The position numbers and the translations under genes are program-made. Positions 1 through 11,734 of a stretch of DNA of 64,000 nucleotides are shown here, piece by piece. The first letter of the stretch is position 1; each line of letters begins with the position of its first letter. Location of the stretch: the NCBI GenBank assembly GCA_028564925.1, contig CM053030.1, forward strand, positions 267,432,199 through 267,496,198. Reading direction: 5' to 3'. The notes under the pieces were generated by a model. That model worked only from the letters and a program-made list of their open reading frames with translations. It did not search any database and was not told the DNA's origin. The DNA comes from Lithobates sylvaticus (taxonomy: Eukaryota; Chordata; Amphibia; Anura; Ranidae).

Positions 1-254
1 TCACCACTGGGTTTTTTTATTTTTTGTTAAATAAACAAAAACAAATGAAAATTTTGAAAAAAACATGTTTTTATTCGTCTCTGTTATAAATATTTTGCAA
101 ATAAATAATTGTTCTCCATAAATTTAGGCCAAACTGCATTCTGCTACATTTCTTTGGTGAAAATAACCCAAATTAGTGTATAGTCCACCAACTATGGTAT
201 ATATCTGAAAATGTATCAATCCTGATGTACTGACAGGCTCATTTCTTGAGGCCC

Positions 255-1075
255 AAAAATGTCAGATGAAAGAGTTTTCAGGCAATAAAAATAGAGAAGA
301 TACAACAGGTACATGATTTGACAAGAACAGGAAGCCAAACCCTCTACGTAACAGTCAGGTAGGTCTCATGTAAACAACAAACAGAAAGTAATTCCAGAGA
401 TAAAGACCCAACAAAATAGTTTGCTCCATAGGGGAGATGAAACAAAATAGCACCAAAAAGTAGATAAATATGCACAAAAGGTTTACCGTGTAAAGTTGTA
501 AACAAAAAACAAAATGATGGTCAGAGCAGCACCAAGGGTCAACCGGTGTTCCATACATGGGGCTAAAAGGCAGAGCCAAAACTCTACGAAGCTATTAAGG
601 GGGCCATCTCATATCAAAGGCCAAATGTGTGCCTGCATAGGAACATAGCATATAGTTTGTGGGGATATTAAAACACAGGGGAACAGATCACATTGGGTCA
701 GGAGCAGTAGGTAGTGCCAAGGAGGGAAGTGGAGAGAGAAAAAGGGTAGAAATTACGAAGTAAGAAGAAAAAGAGGAGGAGTGGGTCAGTAGGGAGAGAA
801 CAGAATCCCTCTCCGGTGGGGTCCGAGACCAGCTTGGATAAACCCAGGTAAGGCCTTACAAGTCCAGAAAACGCATCGGTGGACTCGTAAAAGGGAACTG
901 ACCTAGCCAGGACTGCCAAATATGCAAAAAATCTATTGTGCATGTCTGTAAGGATCGCAGTTAATTTCTCATTCATACCATGTACCCGTCTAACTTCATC
1001 AAGCGAAAGAAAGAGCGCCTTCCATGCCTTTGCAATGGTCTGCTTTGTGGCCACAAAAACTTGGGTAACGAATAC
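255..1075 (-). mobile_element. L1-clade LINE, 3' fragment (ORF2 C-terminus plus 3' UTR)
   Basis: On the minus strand an open stretch (698-1054) reads ATKQTIAKAWKAL followed by a helical tail. This matches in style the C-terminal region of L1 ORF2 and parallels the LTIAKDWKKPS segment of the longer L1 at 61.5 kb. The continuation to about 255 resembles an L1 3' UTR and ends near ATTGCCTGAAAACTC, without a clear poly-A tail. The copy is 5'-truncated and has no endonuclease or RT. It probably sits in intron 1 of marchf11. Family is inferred from the motif only. Confidence 0.6.
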
Positions 1076-1522
1076 ACGTTTCTATTTTGTTATATCTGGT
1101 ATTGACTTGTGTGATTTGTAAGTTTTTTAAATGTATAGTGTGTGCCCAGCTTTACAGTATTCAAGAAACCTTTGCAGCCATGACACCTGCTCTTGAAAAC
1201 TGTCTAAAAGGTAAGAAATATTTTACATTTTTTGGGCATGCTGTGTGAAAAACAACAGATGGTGGGGCTTTCAAAAATTTGACTGCAAACGTAGAAATAG
1301 GCTTTATTGTATTTGATCACTTTAAATATAAAAAGATCATTAATCTGATAAAATTTGTTAAAAAAAAAAAAAGAATAAGCTGTACAGATTGATTTTCCTG
1401 GAGACAATCATCTAATAGAGGTTATTTGTATGAATGATTTTAAAACCATTAAACCTGTTGATCAGATATGATACAAAAGGCCAATCCCCCATTAGGTCAA
1501 TTTAATTATTAATGCTGGAAAG
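1076..1522. other. Unassigned AT-rich stretch
   Basis: No convincing gene, RNA gene or element end was seen here. Short open frames have no recognisable motif. Confidence 0.4.
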
Positions 1523-2696
1523 TAGGGATGCACCAATACCATTTTTTTAATAACAAGTACGAGTAACAATTACCGATGCCTGTTGCCTAGGAAGAGTAGG
1601 TAAAGGGGTGGTTTGGGAGGTGGGTGAGGGCAGGGGCGGTGAGTAGAGGGGTAAATGAGGGAAGGGTAGTTGAGGGTGGGGTGAAATAGGGATTGTGGGG
1701 TGGTAGAGTTGGGATTGAAAAGGCTGTGATCTCTGGGGGGGGGGGGAGGATGGGGATGGGAGGGTCATTGGAAGACATGGGGGCAGAGGAGACAGCTGGT
1801 GGGGGCAGGAGGATGAAACACAGGGAGGGCAGGAGGACACAACACAGGGAAGACATGGTGCAGGGGGGTTAGTAGGAAACAGTGCAGGAGGTTAGGAGAG
1901 CACAATACAGGGAGTTAGGAGGGCACAGTACAGGAGTTAGGAGGGCACAGTAAGTTGAATAAGAGGGCACAGTACAGGGGGTTAAGATGGCACAGTAAGG
2001 GATTTAGGAGGGCACAGTACAGGGGTCACTTCTGGCAGAGCTGCTTCCCATTCCTGCATTGTACACAGCTTGAACACAGACAGAACTCCTGCTCCCCACA
2101 AATCTGATTCCCTTACAGCTATAGTGTGCATAGTGTATAACTAGCTACTGGTTACAGTTCTAACCTGTAACATTCTATGGTAGGAACTGAGTTGCAGTAG
2201 CTAGCTATACACTATGCAGTTGCTAGCTATACACTATACACATGGTAACTGTAAGGGAATGGGATGTGCAAGAGGAGCTCTTAATGCCTTGCAGGGATAG
2301 GAGACTGCCTGAAAACATTAGGGGTGGTAGAGGGCTTGGAAGGGGGGAGCCCACCCCTCCCCAATACCCTCTAGATCGGGGCATGACCGTACCTATGCTA
2401 CATGTGCTGGAGCTGACGTTGTACTGCTCTGATCCCCACCAGTTTCCTCTCCATGCCCTGTGATTGGAGCACTACAGATCCCACCCACATAGGCAGTGCC
2501 CAGGTTGGCCCATGCATTAAGATGGCCCTGGGCCAGATGAGACAGCTGGTCGGAGGGGAGGAAGAGGCCATCCACTCCCAAGCTGATGTCACTTCCAGTA
2601 TTGGTTTTGGGTATCAGAGCATTTTGGCAAGTACTGATACTCGCAAAAATGACTAATATCGGCACCAATACCGATATCAGTTTCAGTGCAACCCTA
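1523..2696. mobile_element. hAT-type non-autonomous element
   Basis: The left end reads TAGGGATGCACCAATACC and the right end reads GGTATTGGTGCCGATATTAG inward with a terminal TGCAACCCTA, giving imperfect inverted termini. Flanks are CTGGAAAG (1515-1522) and CTGGGAAA (2697-2704), a degraded 8-bp duplication as expected for hAT. No transposase frame is visible. A purine-rich minisatellite lies inside. Confidence 0.65.
1860..2030. repeat. Minisatellite, about 23-25 bp unit
   Basis: Imperfect tandem copies of a unit like GTTAGGAGGGCACAGTACAG occur about seven times inside the hAT-type element. It is strongly purine-rich on the plus strand, as is the flanking G-rich stretch 1590-1860. Confidence 0.7.
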
Positions 2697-2704
2697 CTGG
2701 GAAA

Positions 2705-3360
2705 ATAAACCAATAAGATTTTGTATCTTTCAGGGACTCCAGTGTTGAGACCTCTTTTAGTTCCTGGGTCTGCACACCTACAGTGGCCACTGGAAAGTTT
2801 CCCACTCCCCTTTTTAGATTTTTAATGTATTCCATATTATGGAGAATGCAATAAGTGAAGTGGGAAGGGAAATAAAAAAAATGATTTCACCGCCGGAATC
2901 TCCAAGAGAATTAAGATATCGGTGTATGATGCTCACCAGACCCAGCTTATAAATACAATGGAATTTCTGGGTGGACGGACCTTTTACTCTACCCACATAT
3001 ATATGACAGTGGCATGAAGAAACTATTCATTACAATCTGAAAAAAAATCTATTTTTAAATGTATTCCATTGACAAATGACGCCATAAAAAGAGAACTGAG
3101 GAGATGAAATGTTTAATTTACAGCTGGATGAACAACCACTATGCATGTCTATTTATTTATCTTAATGGCCTTAATAGAGAATACATACTGCATGTGCATT
3201 TTCTGTAGCTGGAAGAATTGTCTTAATATAACAAGACATGTCAGATGGGAATTTTGCAAGTACACATTTTTTAAGATTGTACTGTTCAAGGAATAAAGTT
3301 TCTTATGAGAAATCACTCTGAAATCTGATGAACTCTGCCTAATGTCCATGGGTAGCCCTT
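2705..3360. other. Unassigned sequence
   Basis: AT-rich sequence with no convincing gene or element termini. The short open frames look random. Confidence 0.4.
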
Positions 3361-3575
3361 AGAAATATAGAAACATAAAAAGTGACAGCAGAAAAAAGAC
3401 GGAGTAGTCCATCGAGTCGGCCTGGTTTTTTGTGTATATATCTTTATATTGCAAGGTCTTATGTGCAGGACCCTCTTGTATTTTATTATATTGTAACTGT
3501 ACTGTTAGACTGTAAAACGCTGCACAAGCTGATAAAAAAATCCTATATTATAATAATAAATAATAATCATTGAAG
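3361..3575 (+). repeat. Dispersed repeat (AGAAACATAAAAAGTGACAG type)
   Basis: The start AATATAGAAACATAAAAAGTGACAGCAG and the later CCATCGAGTCGGCCTG are, from recollection, a dispersed repeat motif of amphibian and reptile genomes. Only partial, and class unknown. Confidence 0.45.
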
Positions 3576-4395
3576 AGCAAGGCAACAAGTGAAACCAATC
3601 AGCGAGCTCAAAATGCTATCTAACAAATACGTGCAGCTGTGATAAAATCAGAAAGTCCATCCAGCTTATTTTAAAGAGACCCTATCATATTTGGACTTTA
3701 TGATTATTATTATTTCCCTGTTACTTAAGCTTTTCTTACATTGCCAAAGCCTTTAGCTAGAGTGCCAGGGATGTCAGGGACAGCTGCTGCTGGTCAACTG
3801 CTTGACCTCCCCCACTAAACACTAAGATGATGGGAGTTGGTGTGTTAGGTCAGTTGACAGGCCAAGAGACCTTGGATTGCCTCAGCAATGGCATTTCCTA
3901 TATCTCTATCTTGACAGGTCTCATTTATTTTGCTTTGTGCAATCTCAGGGGTGTATTTTTGTAGCCTGTGATGTGTAACTCTCTTTCTCTCTACTTCCTG
4001 TATCATTGATCACATTCAAAATTCCAAGCCCGATTCAAATCGGATTGGAGACTGTGAGAATACTTTTTTTTTTTTACTGATACTTCTTACAAGAAACGTT
4101 AACAAATTTCCCCATCCATGCTACACAGCGTGAATAGACAAATCCCATCCTGCAGCTATTTTATTTTGACAGCCCCTCCCACCAGCTGTCAAAATACACA
4201 AACAACGACTGCATCTGCATGGATGCAGGTGCTGCTCGGCCACAAATTTTCTGCCTGGCTCTTTAATATTTGAATCAAGGGATTTTGGGCAGGAGGCAGT
4301 TGGCAAATTTTACCCGGTTTATTAGGAACTGGACAAAATTTGCTTATGGCCAGCTTAACTCTTGGATCACCAGCAAGAGGTTCTCACATCATCTG
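3576..4395. other. Unassigned sequence
   Basis: Nothing codes convincingly. The stretch 4080-4260 contains short inverted matches (GACAGCCCC...AGCTGTC) suggesting an old MITE, but no element ends were fixed. Confidence 0.35.
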
Positions 4396-4735
4396 ATTAC
4401 CAACGGAATGTACTTTTGCATTACAGCGGGAGATCTCTCCGTTGATCTCCGCTGAACCGGCGGATGACAAGTCCCTCTCTGCTCACTGAGCGGGGAGGGG
4501 CTTGCGAGCGCCGCTGGTCTCTATGGAGAGATCGGATGAAAACGGACAGTGTGTCCATTTTCATCAGATCTCACCCGATCCGATCCGCCAGCGACGGATC
4601 TGGACGTAGAGCCATACGTCTGCTTTTGGCGGATCGAACCGGGTCGGATGTCAGCGGACATGTCTCCGCTGACATCCGACGCTCCGTAGACTAACATGGA
4701 GCGCCCGTTCAGAAAGGGGCCTTACAGCAATTTCT
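4396..4735. repeat. CpG-containing dispersed repeat, probable MITE
   Basis: Unusually CpG-rich against its flanks, with internal inverted words (GATCTCTCCGTTGATCTCCG, TGTCAGCGGACATGTCTCCG) and an end in AGAAAGGGGCCTTA. It resembles the CpG-rich MITEs elsewhere in the window. No target duplication was fixed. Confidence 0.45.
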
Positions 4736-5575
4736 GGAAGCCTGATGTACTGAGCAAGTAGGCTGTTCTTCCAGTCTGTCATCACATGTCGCCCACCAAC
4801 ACCTCTTCCGAAAATGGAAATCGTTCATCCAGCACAGCAGTTTGTGACCCCATCAGCCCACTGCAGTCTGCAGGACCTCAGATGACCCCACAGACATTAG
4901 GAAGTATCCATGTCACCCAGGCAGTGAAGTGGGCAAACAAAGGATCCAGGATGTCATGTGACAATGAATTTCAGGTCTCAATCACATGGCTGTATCTATC
5001 TGTACACCCATGCTGTCTTTGTCCACATGGGATGCACAAGTATTCCATGTATGCTCATGCAAGCAATCCCACTCATGGCTACTGGGACAAGGTGGGCTCC
5101 CTCTTGGCAAACCTGCCCTTAATCTATCCACTGCTATATATGTACTTCAACTTGGGAGACTCTCAAAATTATAGAGTTAGGACCGCAGTACACTGGGGTG
5201 CCTTGATGTGGCCACTGCGGCTTACCCATATGTGTGCAAATGTGTGCGACTAAATCCCTTGTTTTTAATGTGAACTGTTAGACAGGGTCAATTTGGTTTG
5301 TTGCAGGCTGACTGGTAAGTGAGCTGAGAATTTTTGTGTGTTTTTGATGTGCGTTGTCTGTCCATGTGATCCTTGCTGCAAAGGCTAGTTATAGGTTGGG
5401 GTGGTTGCCATTTGTTCGTATAGGGGCTGCATTCCATAAGAACACCTGTACATCTCATGCAGGCAAAAAGAGCCCTTCACCCAGGTGTACAGATTGGTAC
5501 GCCCTAAGTAACTAGAGGGATTTGAATGTTTGAAAACTAACATGGCAATTAGTAGGGAGGGAGATACAGGAAGGC
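4736..5575. other. Unassigned sequence; 155-codon open frame not supported as a gene
   Basis: An open frame at 4786-5253 (+) has no recognisable domain, biased composition or splice context. I treat it as chance. Nothing else was seen. Confidence 0.4.
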
Positions 5576-6072
5576 TTAAAGAGGAACTGCAGTCTGCTCA
5601 CATAATTTGTAATAAAAACATATTTGCCATTCGGAAGCTTCCCTCTAACCCCTTTGCATATTATTTTAAATAAACTGTGATTCTGTACTTGCCAAATATG
5701 CTGCAGAAATCTCCCTCCACTGAGTCTGGCTGCATCAATTTTAACTGTGGGCAGCTGAAACTGCTGTCTGTTCACTTCCTGGATTTACACAGACACACAC
5801 AGAGGCACACCTCCAGCTCTGCAGCCATGCAGCTCTCATTGGCCCTCTTATGACTCATCCCCCCTCCCTTCCTGGCAAACTCTCATGAGAGTTAGAGAGA
5901 GAGCTGTGCATGACGTCATAAACCTAGGCTTTTTACCAGACAAGAAACAGGAAGGGGGCCGTATAAGGTATTTACTTGCAGAACAAAAATGTTTTGCTAT
6001 ACAAAGATAAAACAGCAAGGGCAGAAGATTTAATAGATGGAAAGTTGAACAAATGACTGAAGTTCCACTTTA
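5576..6072. mobile_element. MITE (TTAAAGAGGAACTGCAG / CTGAAGTTCCACTTTA ends)
   Basis: Inverted termini TTAAAGAGGAACTGCAG and CTGAAGTTCCACTTTA bound about 0.5 kb of non-coding sequence. A related shorter copy lies at 10877-11106. The element abuts another MITE at 6073. Confidence 0.55.
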
Positions 6073-6328
6073 GGCTGGATTTACACTAGTGCGAATTGGA
6101 TGCAGGATCCCCTGCATCCAATTCGCATAGCAGGAGATTGTGACTGGCTCTATATGGAGCTGGTTCACATATCTCCGCAGTGGCTTTGGTGCGATTTGCA
6201 CAGGAGTCCTGTGCGTCTTTTGGTCCATTTCGGGTCCGAATTCAGTCAAAAATGTTGAACCTGGACCTGAACGGGGATGCACCGGACCCCTGCTGTGAGC
6301 TGCTGCGTTCTCATATGTGAACCCAGCC
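6073..6328. mobile_element. PIF/Harbinger-like MITE, TTA target duplication
   Basis: Termini GGCTGGATTTACAC and GTGAACCCAGCC are inverted repeats, flanked on both sides by TTA (6070-6072 and 6329-6331). A three-base TWA duplication with GG...CC ends is the PIF/Harbinger signature. No transposase. Confidence 0.7.
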
Positions 6329-6331
6329 TTA

Positions 6332-7104
6332 ATGTCCAAAGTTCAGATTTATTTTTTCTATTTTGTCTGGAGTGTAACTTTCATGTCGTTGTTTAAAGGG
6401 GATTTTTAAAGCATTTTTTTATTTTTGCTTTTGAATAAGTCTAAAACATCTTCCACAGGTTTGTTTCCCATATCCTTTAAGTTTCATCACTTGGTTGTAG
6501 ATTTACCACAGTATTCTAAATTTACAAGGACAAAATCATTGTTCAGCTAGTCAAAATAGAAGCAGAAAATTCTACATTAAAGCACACTAAGGTACAACAC
6601 CGTTTTCAAAAAACTATTTTTATACCATTACTTCCAAATCAAATGGAAAATAACACATTGAGTATCTGCTATTATAGGATACTTTGTAGAGCCATGCTAA
6701 TCATTCCCTTATATCCATGTTTAATAGACCAGTAAGAAAAAAAAGTCCAGGCCTGCAGTCTTTGAGTCTGAGAGCTGTCCTGGGTGCTGATTCTCATTAA
6801 CCTTCAATCACAGTTTTTGCTTTTTGTTTTCTTTTTACTTACACAGACATCATTCACCAAGTATATCAATGTCCTCTATATACATCCGTGAAATGCATTT
6901 TAGGGCAATCTCCCTTATAAAAAGCAATAATAGCCAGCAGAATCACACCACACTTCCTAATAAGATGCTTGACCAATGAGAGCTGCAACTGTACAAAAAT
7001 GAAATGGAATTTGCAGCACAATCTAAACAAATGACACTTGCCTCCATTTCTCCAGTGACCGGAATTTATTTTGTACTACATATGCGATGTATATGTCCTG
7101 AAAA
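6332..7104. other. Unassigned AT-rich sequence
   Basis: No gene or bounded element recognised. Confidence 0.4.
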
Positions 7105-7282
7105 GGTTGATTTACTAAAACTGGAGAGTGCATAATCCGATGCAGCTGTGCATAGACACCAATCAGCTTCCAGGTTTTTTTTTTTGTCAAAGCTTAATTA
7201 AACAAGCTGACGTTAGAAGCTGATTGGCTATCATCCACAGCTGCACCAGATTCTGCACTCTCCAGGCTTAGTATATCAACCC
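7105..7282. mobile_element. Short MITE (GGTTGATTTACTAAA ends)
   Basis: Left GGTTGATTTACTAAAACTGG and right CTTAGTATATCAACC are inverted termini, and inner arms GGAGAGTGCA / TGCACTCTCC extend the match. It is related to the larger copy at 32621-32914. Confidence 0.65.
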
Positions 7283-7790
7283 CACTGTGTGCGTCACTGA
7301 AAAAAAACACAAAGCCATTACAAACACAGGGTATAAGCATGATGCTGAGCTACATATGCCCAAAACTCAATTTACGGTGAATCTGATCTGGTTTAAAAGG
7401 TATCGAGAGTGCCAAAGTGCAGGACCTTGTGGTTCTTGTTATTCTTCATCCTTGTGTCCCATAGATTTCAAATCCAGGCTGTAAGTAGGACCAAAGTCAA
7501 GATTATGCCCGGTTTCTCCCTAACTCTAAGCTCTGCTTTTCCTCATTCAACGGTCAAATGTCAGAATATTAGTAGGTTGTACAGGCTCTAGCACAGCATT
7601 TCTCAACCAAAGTTCCGTGGAACCCTAAGATGCCTCCTGAAGTTGCTAGGTTCCTTGAACAATGAGCAATTTCTGTCTTTTAGATAGGTAACTGCTGACA
7701 ATAGTTTTCTTTTTATCTATCTGTAAGTGGGGGAAATTCTCCCCAGTGATCACAAATGTAAGGGGCATTTCCCCAGTGACCATCCCACTA

Positions 7791-8300
7791 ACCATGAGCG
7801 GTAGATATAGTAACTATCAGCAGAGGTTCCCTAAAGCCCCAACCATGAGCGGTAGATATAGTAACTATCAGCAGAGGTTCCCTAAAGCCCCAACCATGAG
7901 CCGTAGATATAGTAACTATCAGCAGAGGTTCCTTAAAGCCCCAACCATAAGCGGTAGATATAGTAACTATCAGCAGAGGTTCCCTAAAGCCCCAACCATG
8001 AGCGGTAGATATAGTAACTATCAGCAGAGGTTCCCTAAAGCCCCAACCATGAGCGGTAGATATAGTAACTATCAGCAGAGGTTCCCTAAAGCCCCAACCA
8101 TGAGCGGTAGATATAGTAACTATCAGCAGAGGTTCCCTAAAGCCCCAACCATGAGCGGTAGATATAGTAACTATCAGCAGAGGTTCCCTAAAGCCCCAAC
8201 CATGAGCGGTAGATATAGTAACTATCAGCAGAGGTTCCCTAAAGCCCCAACCATGAGTGGTAGATATAGTAACTATCAGCAGAGGTTCCCTAAAGCCCCA
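7791..8300 (+). repeat. Minisatellite, 10 copies of a 51-bp unit
   Basis: Exactly 510 bp: ten units starting ACCATGAGCGGTAGATATAG and ending CCCTAAAGCCCCA. Only a few substitutions separate copies, so the array is young or homogenised. Because 51 is divisible by three and the unit has no stop in one frame, it reads as ten 17-residue repeats (MSGRYSNYQQRFPKAPT) with a start codon in most units. No promoter or conserved context supports a protein. Confidence 0.95.
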
Positions 8301-8477
8301 TACACGCTATCAGTTTTTCTGCTGAGTTTTTCCTTCAGGTTTACCAAAACCATGTAGAGCAAGGGCCTGCCTGATTGCATACAAATTGAAACTCCTAAGG
8401 TTTGACCTCATATGATATGGTTTTGGTAAATCTGAAGGAAAAACTCAGCAGAAAAACTGATAGTGTGTATGGGGCTT
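8293..8477. mobile_element. Palindromic MITE
   Basis: The arms begin AAGCCCCATACACGCTATCAG and end CTGATAGTGTGTATGGGGCTT, pairing over about 60 bp around a loop near 8350-8410. Its left end (AAGCCCCA) is identical to the end of the 51-bp repeat unit, suggesting the array grew from or against this element. Confidence 0.8.
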
Positions 8478-8540
8478 GAGACTGGAAAATTGTTTCAAGG
8501 TATCCTCCATGTTAAAAGGTTGAGAAAGACTGCTCTAGAA

Positions 8541-9099
8541 TTTGATGATGGGGTGGAGTATAAGTAAGGGAAGAGTCCAGTAGGGAACTCTGGGGCCCCT
8601 GTACAGCCTGAACAAAGGATTCAAGGGGCTCCACATGAATACAAGGGCCAATTTGGAGATTACTTTAAGTGATTGCACCACAAGGTTCCTATACTTCAGC
8701 AATGTTATTGATTGAGAAACCTTTTAGGCCAGGTCAGGTTCACTCTAAAATGACACCAGGACTACGACATTCTTTGGCTTTTTTGGGTACTATAGAAAAG
8801 TCAATGAACGGACAAGAATTCTATGAACTATCCACATATTCAAGCATCACAGTCAGTGCAAGAGAGTCAGTGTCATATTTTTAACATATAACAGACAACA
8901 GAAAGCTAATACTCCTTTAGCTGACATAAAGGAATTATCTGGGCCTATTTAGAAAGGGAAAGTTCAAAGTGCATTAACCCCTGCCAATAAATCAGTGCTT
9001 AAATCTGACAAGAGTAAACTAAGCCCTAGTTGCTATGGCTAAGTGCCCTTTGTATATTAAAGTTAGTCCTTCTATTGCCTTACAGATATGTTCAAATGT
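8541..9099. other. Unassigned sequence
   Basis: No gene or bounded element recognised. Confidence 0.4.
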
Positions 9100-9102
9100 T
9101 TA

Positions 9103-9519
9103 TGGTGGCCATCTATGCTTCGATAAAATGATCAATTTATTTTCCAATCTTTAGCAATAGGAATAATCAATCTTTAGTTGACAACACATTCACACATGTG
9201 AAGTGGATTTTGATCAATATTTCAAAGATATGATCATAATGTATCACTTGCATCCCTGTTTTTACCATGCAATCTCATAATCTGATTGATCAAACTACAA
9301 TCGATTTTTATGAAAAAGCTTCTCAGTACTGCTGATCGATACAACATAATCGTTCATTTTTCGCCCTAGCCGACAAACCCAGTTTGATTGATTCTGATCT
9401 AAATTGTGTCTAAATCGATCAGAGAAACAGTTATGACTATTCGATTGTTTGCTGTTTCAATCACTTTGATTGAATCGCACATTGACAGGATAATACAATC
9501 CAAGTGTGTATGGCCACCA
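9103..9519. mobile_element. PIF/Harbinger-like MITE, TTA target duplication
   Basis: Termini TGGTGGCCATCTATG and TGTATGGCCACCA are inverted, with TTA at 9100-9102 and 9520-9522. The AT-rich interior is full of GATCGAT-like words. A disrupted relative appears to underlie 23.5-33.0 kb. Confidence 0.7.
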
Positions 9520-9522
9520 TTA

Positions 9523-10167
9523 GACATTGGGCTTCATGTATAAACAATGGAATACAGGGAAGGTGGAAACGTTGTTCATAGCAACCAATGGCATGCTGAA
9601 ATTCACTTCTCAACCTACACATTTTATTGGATGCCATAAGCAATGGCTCCACTTTCATTTTATGAATCTTTTTTTAAACAAACACATAGTGAACCCGCAT
9701 TGGATTTATTGGTTTACCACTGTATAGTCATGCCTTGAGCAGTACACCTGGCCTGAGAATGAAATCTAAAAGCAAGTCAAATCACTAACATACATACAAC
9801 CACTGGTAAAACAACATTATTATGTTTTCTCATTCGTGATTTTCAGCTAAAATGCATTTGAAAAATTGCTGTCAAATGTCGTGTGACATAAAATATTGCA
9901 ATGACTGCCATTTTATTCCATAGGGTCTCTGCTAAAAAAAAACATATATAATGATTGGGGGTTCTGAGTAATTTTCTAGCAAAAAAATGATAATTTTTAC
10001 ATGTAGGAGAGGCGTGCTAGAATAGACCTACGCGGTCCTAACCTAGCCTAGTGGTTAAAAAAATGCCCAAGCCTAGGATGCTGCAAAAAAGCTCAAAAAT
10101 GCCTTTACAGGTGTATGAATTTGGGGCATGCACTTCACGTGGAGGAGCACTGAGACTGGAGTGTCTA
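9523..10167. other. Unassigned AT-rich sequence
   Basis: Nothing recognised. Confidence 0.4.
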
Positions 10168-10170
10168 TAA

Positions 10171-10435
10171 GTTCCGGTTCACACAGGGGTGACCTGTCAG
10201 GTGACTTGTCAGGCTGACAAGTCGCTTTCCATTCAGTACAATGGAACCGTTCTAATAGGAGCGACTCAAGTCGCTCCGACTTAGAAAAAGGTTCCTGCAC
10301 TACTTTGGGGTGACTTTGGAGCGGCTTGCATTGACTTCAGTAGAGAAGTCGTTTTGCAAGTCGCGCTGTACGGGGTGGCTTCAGAGTCGGACGAGAGTCG
10401 AGCGACTTTGAAGCCGACCCTGTGTGAACCAGCAC
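10171..10435. mobile_element. PIF/Harbinger-like MITE, TAA target duplication
   Basis: Left GTTCCGGTTCACACAGGGGT and right ACCCTGTGTGAACCAGCAC are inverted termini. TAA occurs at 10168-10170 and 10436-10438. The interior is rich in AAGTCGCT words on both strands. Confidence 0.75.
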
Positions 10436-10821
10436 TAAAGATACCCGATCTACAGTGCAGCTGAACTCCCTCCTGTCGCTGTCACAAAGACAGTGCAGTG
10501 TGCAAAGGGTTTTGTGGGAGGAGCCTGATGGGAAAGCTGAAACAGGTCCTCTCCCCTTGTGATTGGCAGCAGGCAGTGGGTGGATCCATCATCTATAGTC
10601 AGCCAGCTATTCGCTAAAGAATCTGCCCACTGCCAGCTGTCAAACACAAGAAGAGAGTGGACCTGATGAAGCACTAGTGTCTCAGCTTCCCCTCCATCAG
10701 GCTCTGCCCACTATCAATGTCAACAGTTGTTAGGAGGCTGTTGGCTATAAATCTGACAGCGTCCTTAACAACCAGTGACAGCTGAAGAGGGGTAGTGGCA
10801 GCAAATGTGCCACCTGCAACA

Positions 10822-10862
10822 CGGTGTACAGAGACAGGCACTATGCCTGTCTCTGTACACCG
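10822..10862. repeat. Perfect 19-bp-arm hairpin
   Basis: CGGTGTACAGAGACAGGCA (10822-10840) and its exact reverse complement (10844-10862) are separated by the three bases CTA. Both strands therefore encode near-identical peptides in overlapping chance frames. Confidence 0.95.
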
Positions 10863-10876
10863 CATTTCAGTTGGTC

Positions 10877-11106
10877 TTAAAGTGGAACGTAACCCTCCTA
10901 TCATTTTCTGCCAAGGAAGCTGCCATCTTGGCCTCTGTTTGATCTGTAACTGCCATGATGCTACACATGTCATCAGTCATTTGATGGTTAGACAGTTTGG
11001 CTGAGAGCACAAGCAATGTGACAGTTACTTTACATTCCCAGCACGAGCTGCGAATGTAACTGTTTTTTTTTAAACTGTTAAATCGATGGGCTTAGTTCTG
11101 CTTTAA
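10877..11106. mobile_element. Short MITE (TTAAAGTGGAACG / TTCTGCTTTAA ends)
   Basis: Inverted ends TTAAAGTGGAAC and GTTCTGCTTTAA make this a relative of the element at 5576-6072. A partial second copy of its inner sequence (CCAAGGAAGCTGCCATCTTGG versus 11230-11250) follows directly. Confidence 0.5.
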
Positions 11107-11254
11107 TTACCTCCAATTTCGCAATCTATGAACTGGAATTAATTATTTTTGAATCTGGAGCAGTAAAAGTGTTACTTTGTAAACGTGGCGCTATTAGAGC
11201 GGAATTAAACCTTCCTATCCTTTTACAGCCAAGGAAGCTGCCATCTTAGCCTCT

Positions 11255-11606
11255 GTTCAACTTGCAGCTGCCATGATGCGCCTGCAAAGCGCCTTCAAAC
11301 AGCTGTTGCTGTCTCTCCAGTGTGAAAGCCCGACGGTGCGATTGCAGGACGCTGAAAAATGTCCTGCAAGCCGCATCTTTGGAGCGCTGTAGGAGCTGTG
11401 TATTTACCGCTCCTAAAGAGCCCCTTCCCATTGAAAACAATCGGGCAGCACTCCAAACCCGCCTGCAAAACGCCCGTGCAGCGGCGCTTTGTGGGCAGTT
11501 TTAACCCTTTTTTGAAAAGCGCCGCTAAAACGACGGTAAAGCGCCACTAAATATAGCGCCGCTTTACTGCCAGCGCGCCCAGCGCCTCAGTGTGAAAGTA
11601 GCCTAA
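11255..11606. repeat. CpG-rich dispersed repeat
   Basis: Dense GCGC and GCGCCGCT words, with CAGTGTGAAAG occurring at both edges, contrast with AT-rich flanks. It looks like one or two overlapping MITE copies. Open frames across it on both strands are not genes. Confidence 0.5.
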
Positions 11607-11734
11607 GTATTTTGGGAAGCTGTGGGGTTTAGTTCCGATTAAGTACTACCTAAAGTTACTGAAACAGGCAGCAGGGATTTTTTAATGGGATGCAGGCCCA
11701 CACTGCCAGAAAGGTCCCTGTTCACGTAATTGCT

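Larger units (their letters stand above)
7594..8532. mobile_element. hAT-type non-autonomous element carrying a 51-bp minisatellite
   Basis: Inverted termini CAGCATTTCTCAACC and GGTTGAGAAAGACTG are flanked by CTCTAGCA (7586-7593) and CTCTAGAA (8533-8540), an 8-bp duplication with one mismatch, as expected for hAT. The interior has no transposase. It holds a ten-copy minisatellite and a separate palindromic MITE, so it is a composite. Confidence 0.8.

Noticed and set aside
4786-5253. 155-codon frame as a possible gene
   Set aside because: No domain, no composition signal and no splice context; consistent with chance.
7746-8357. 203-codon frame with a 17-residue repeat as a structural protein gene
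   Set aside because: The whole frame lies in a 51-bp minisatellite inside a non-autonomous hAT element. No signal, splice or conservation evidence.
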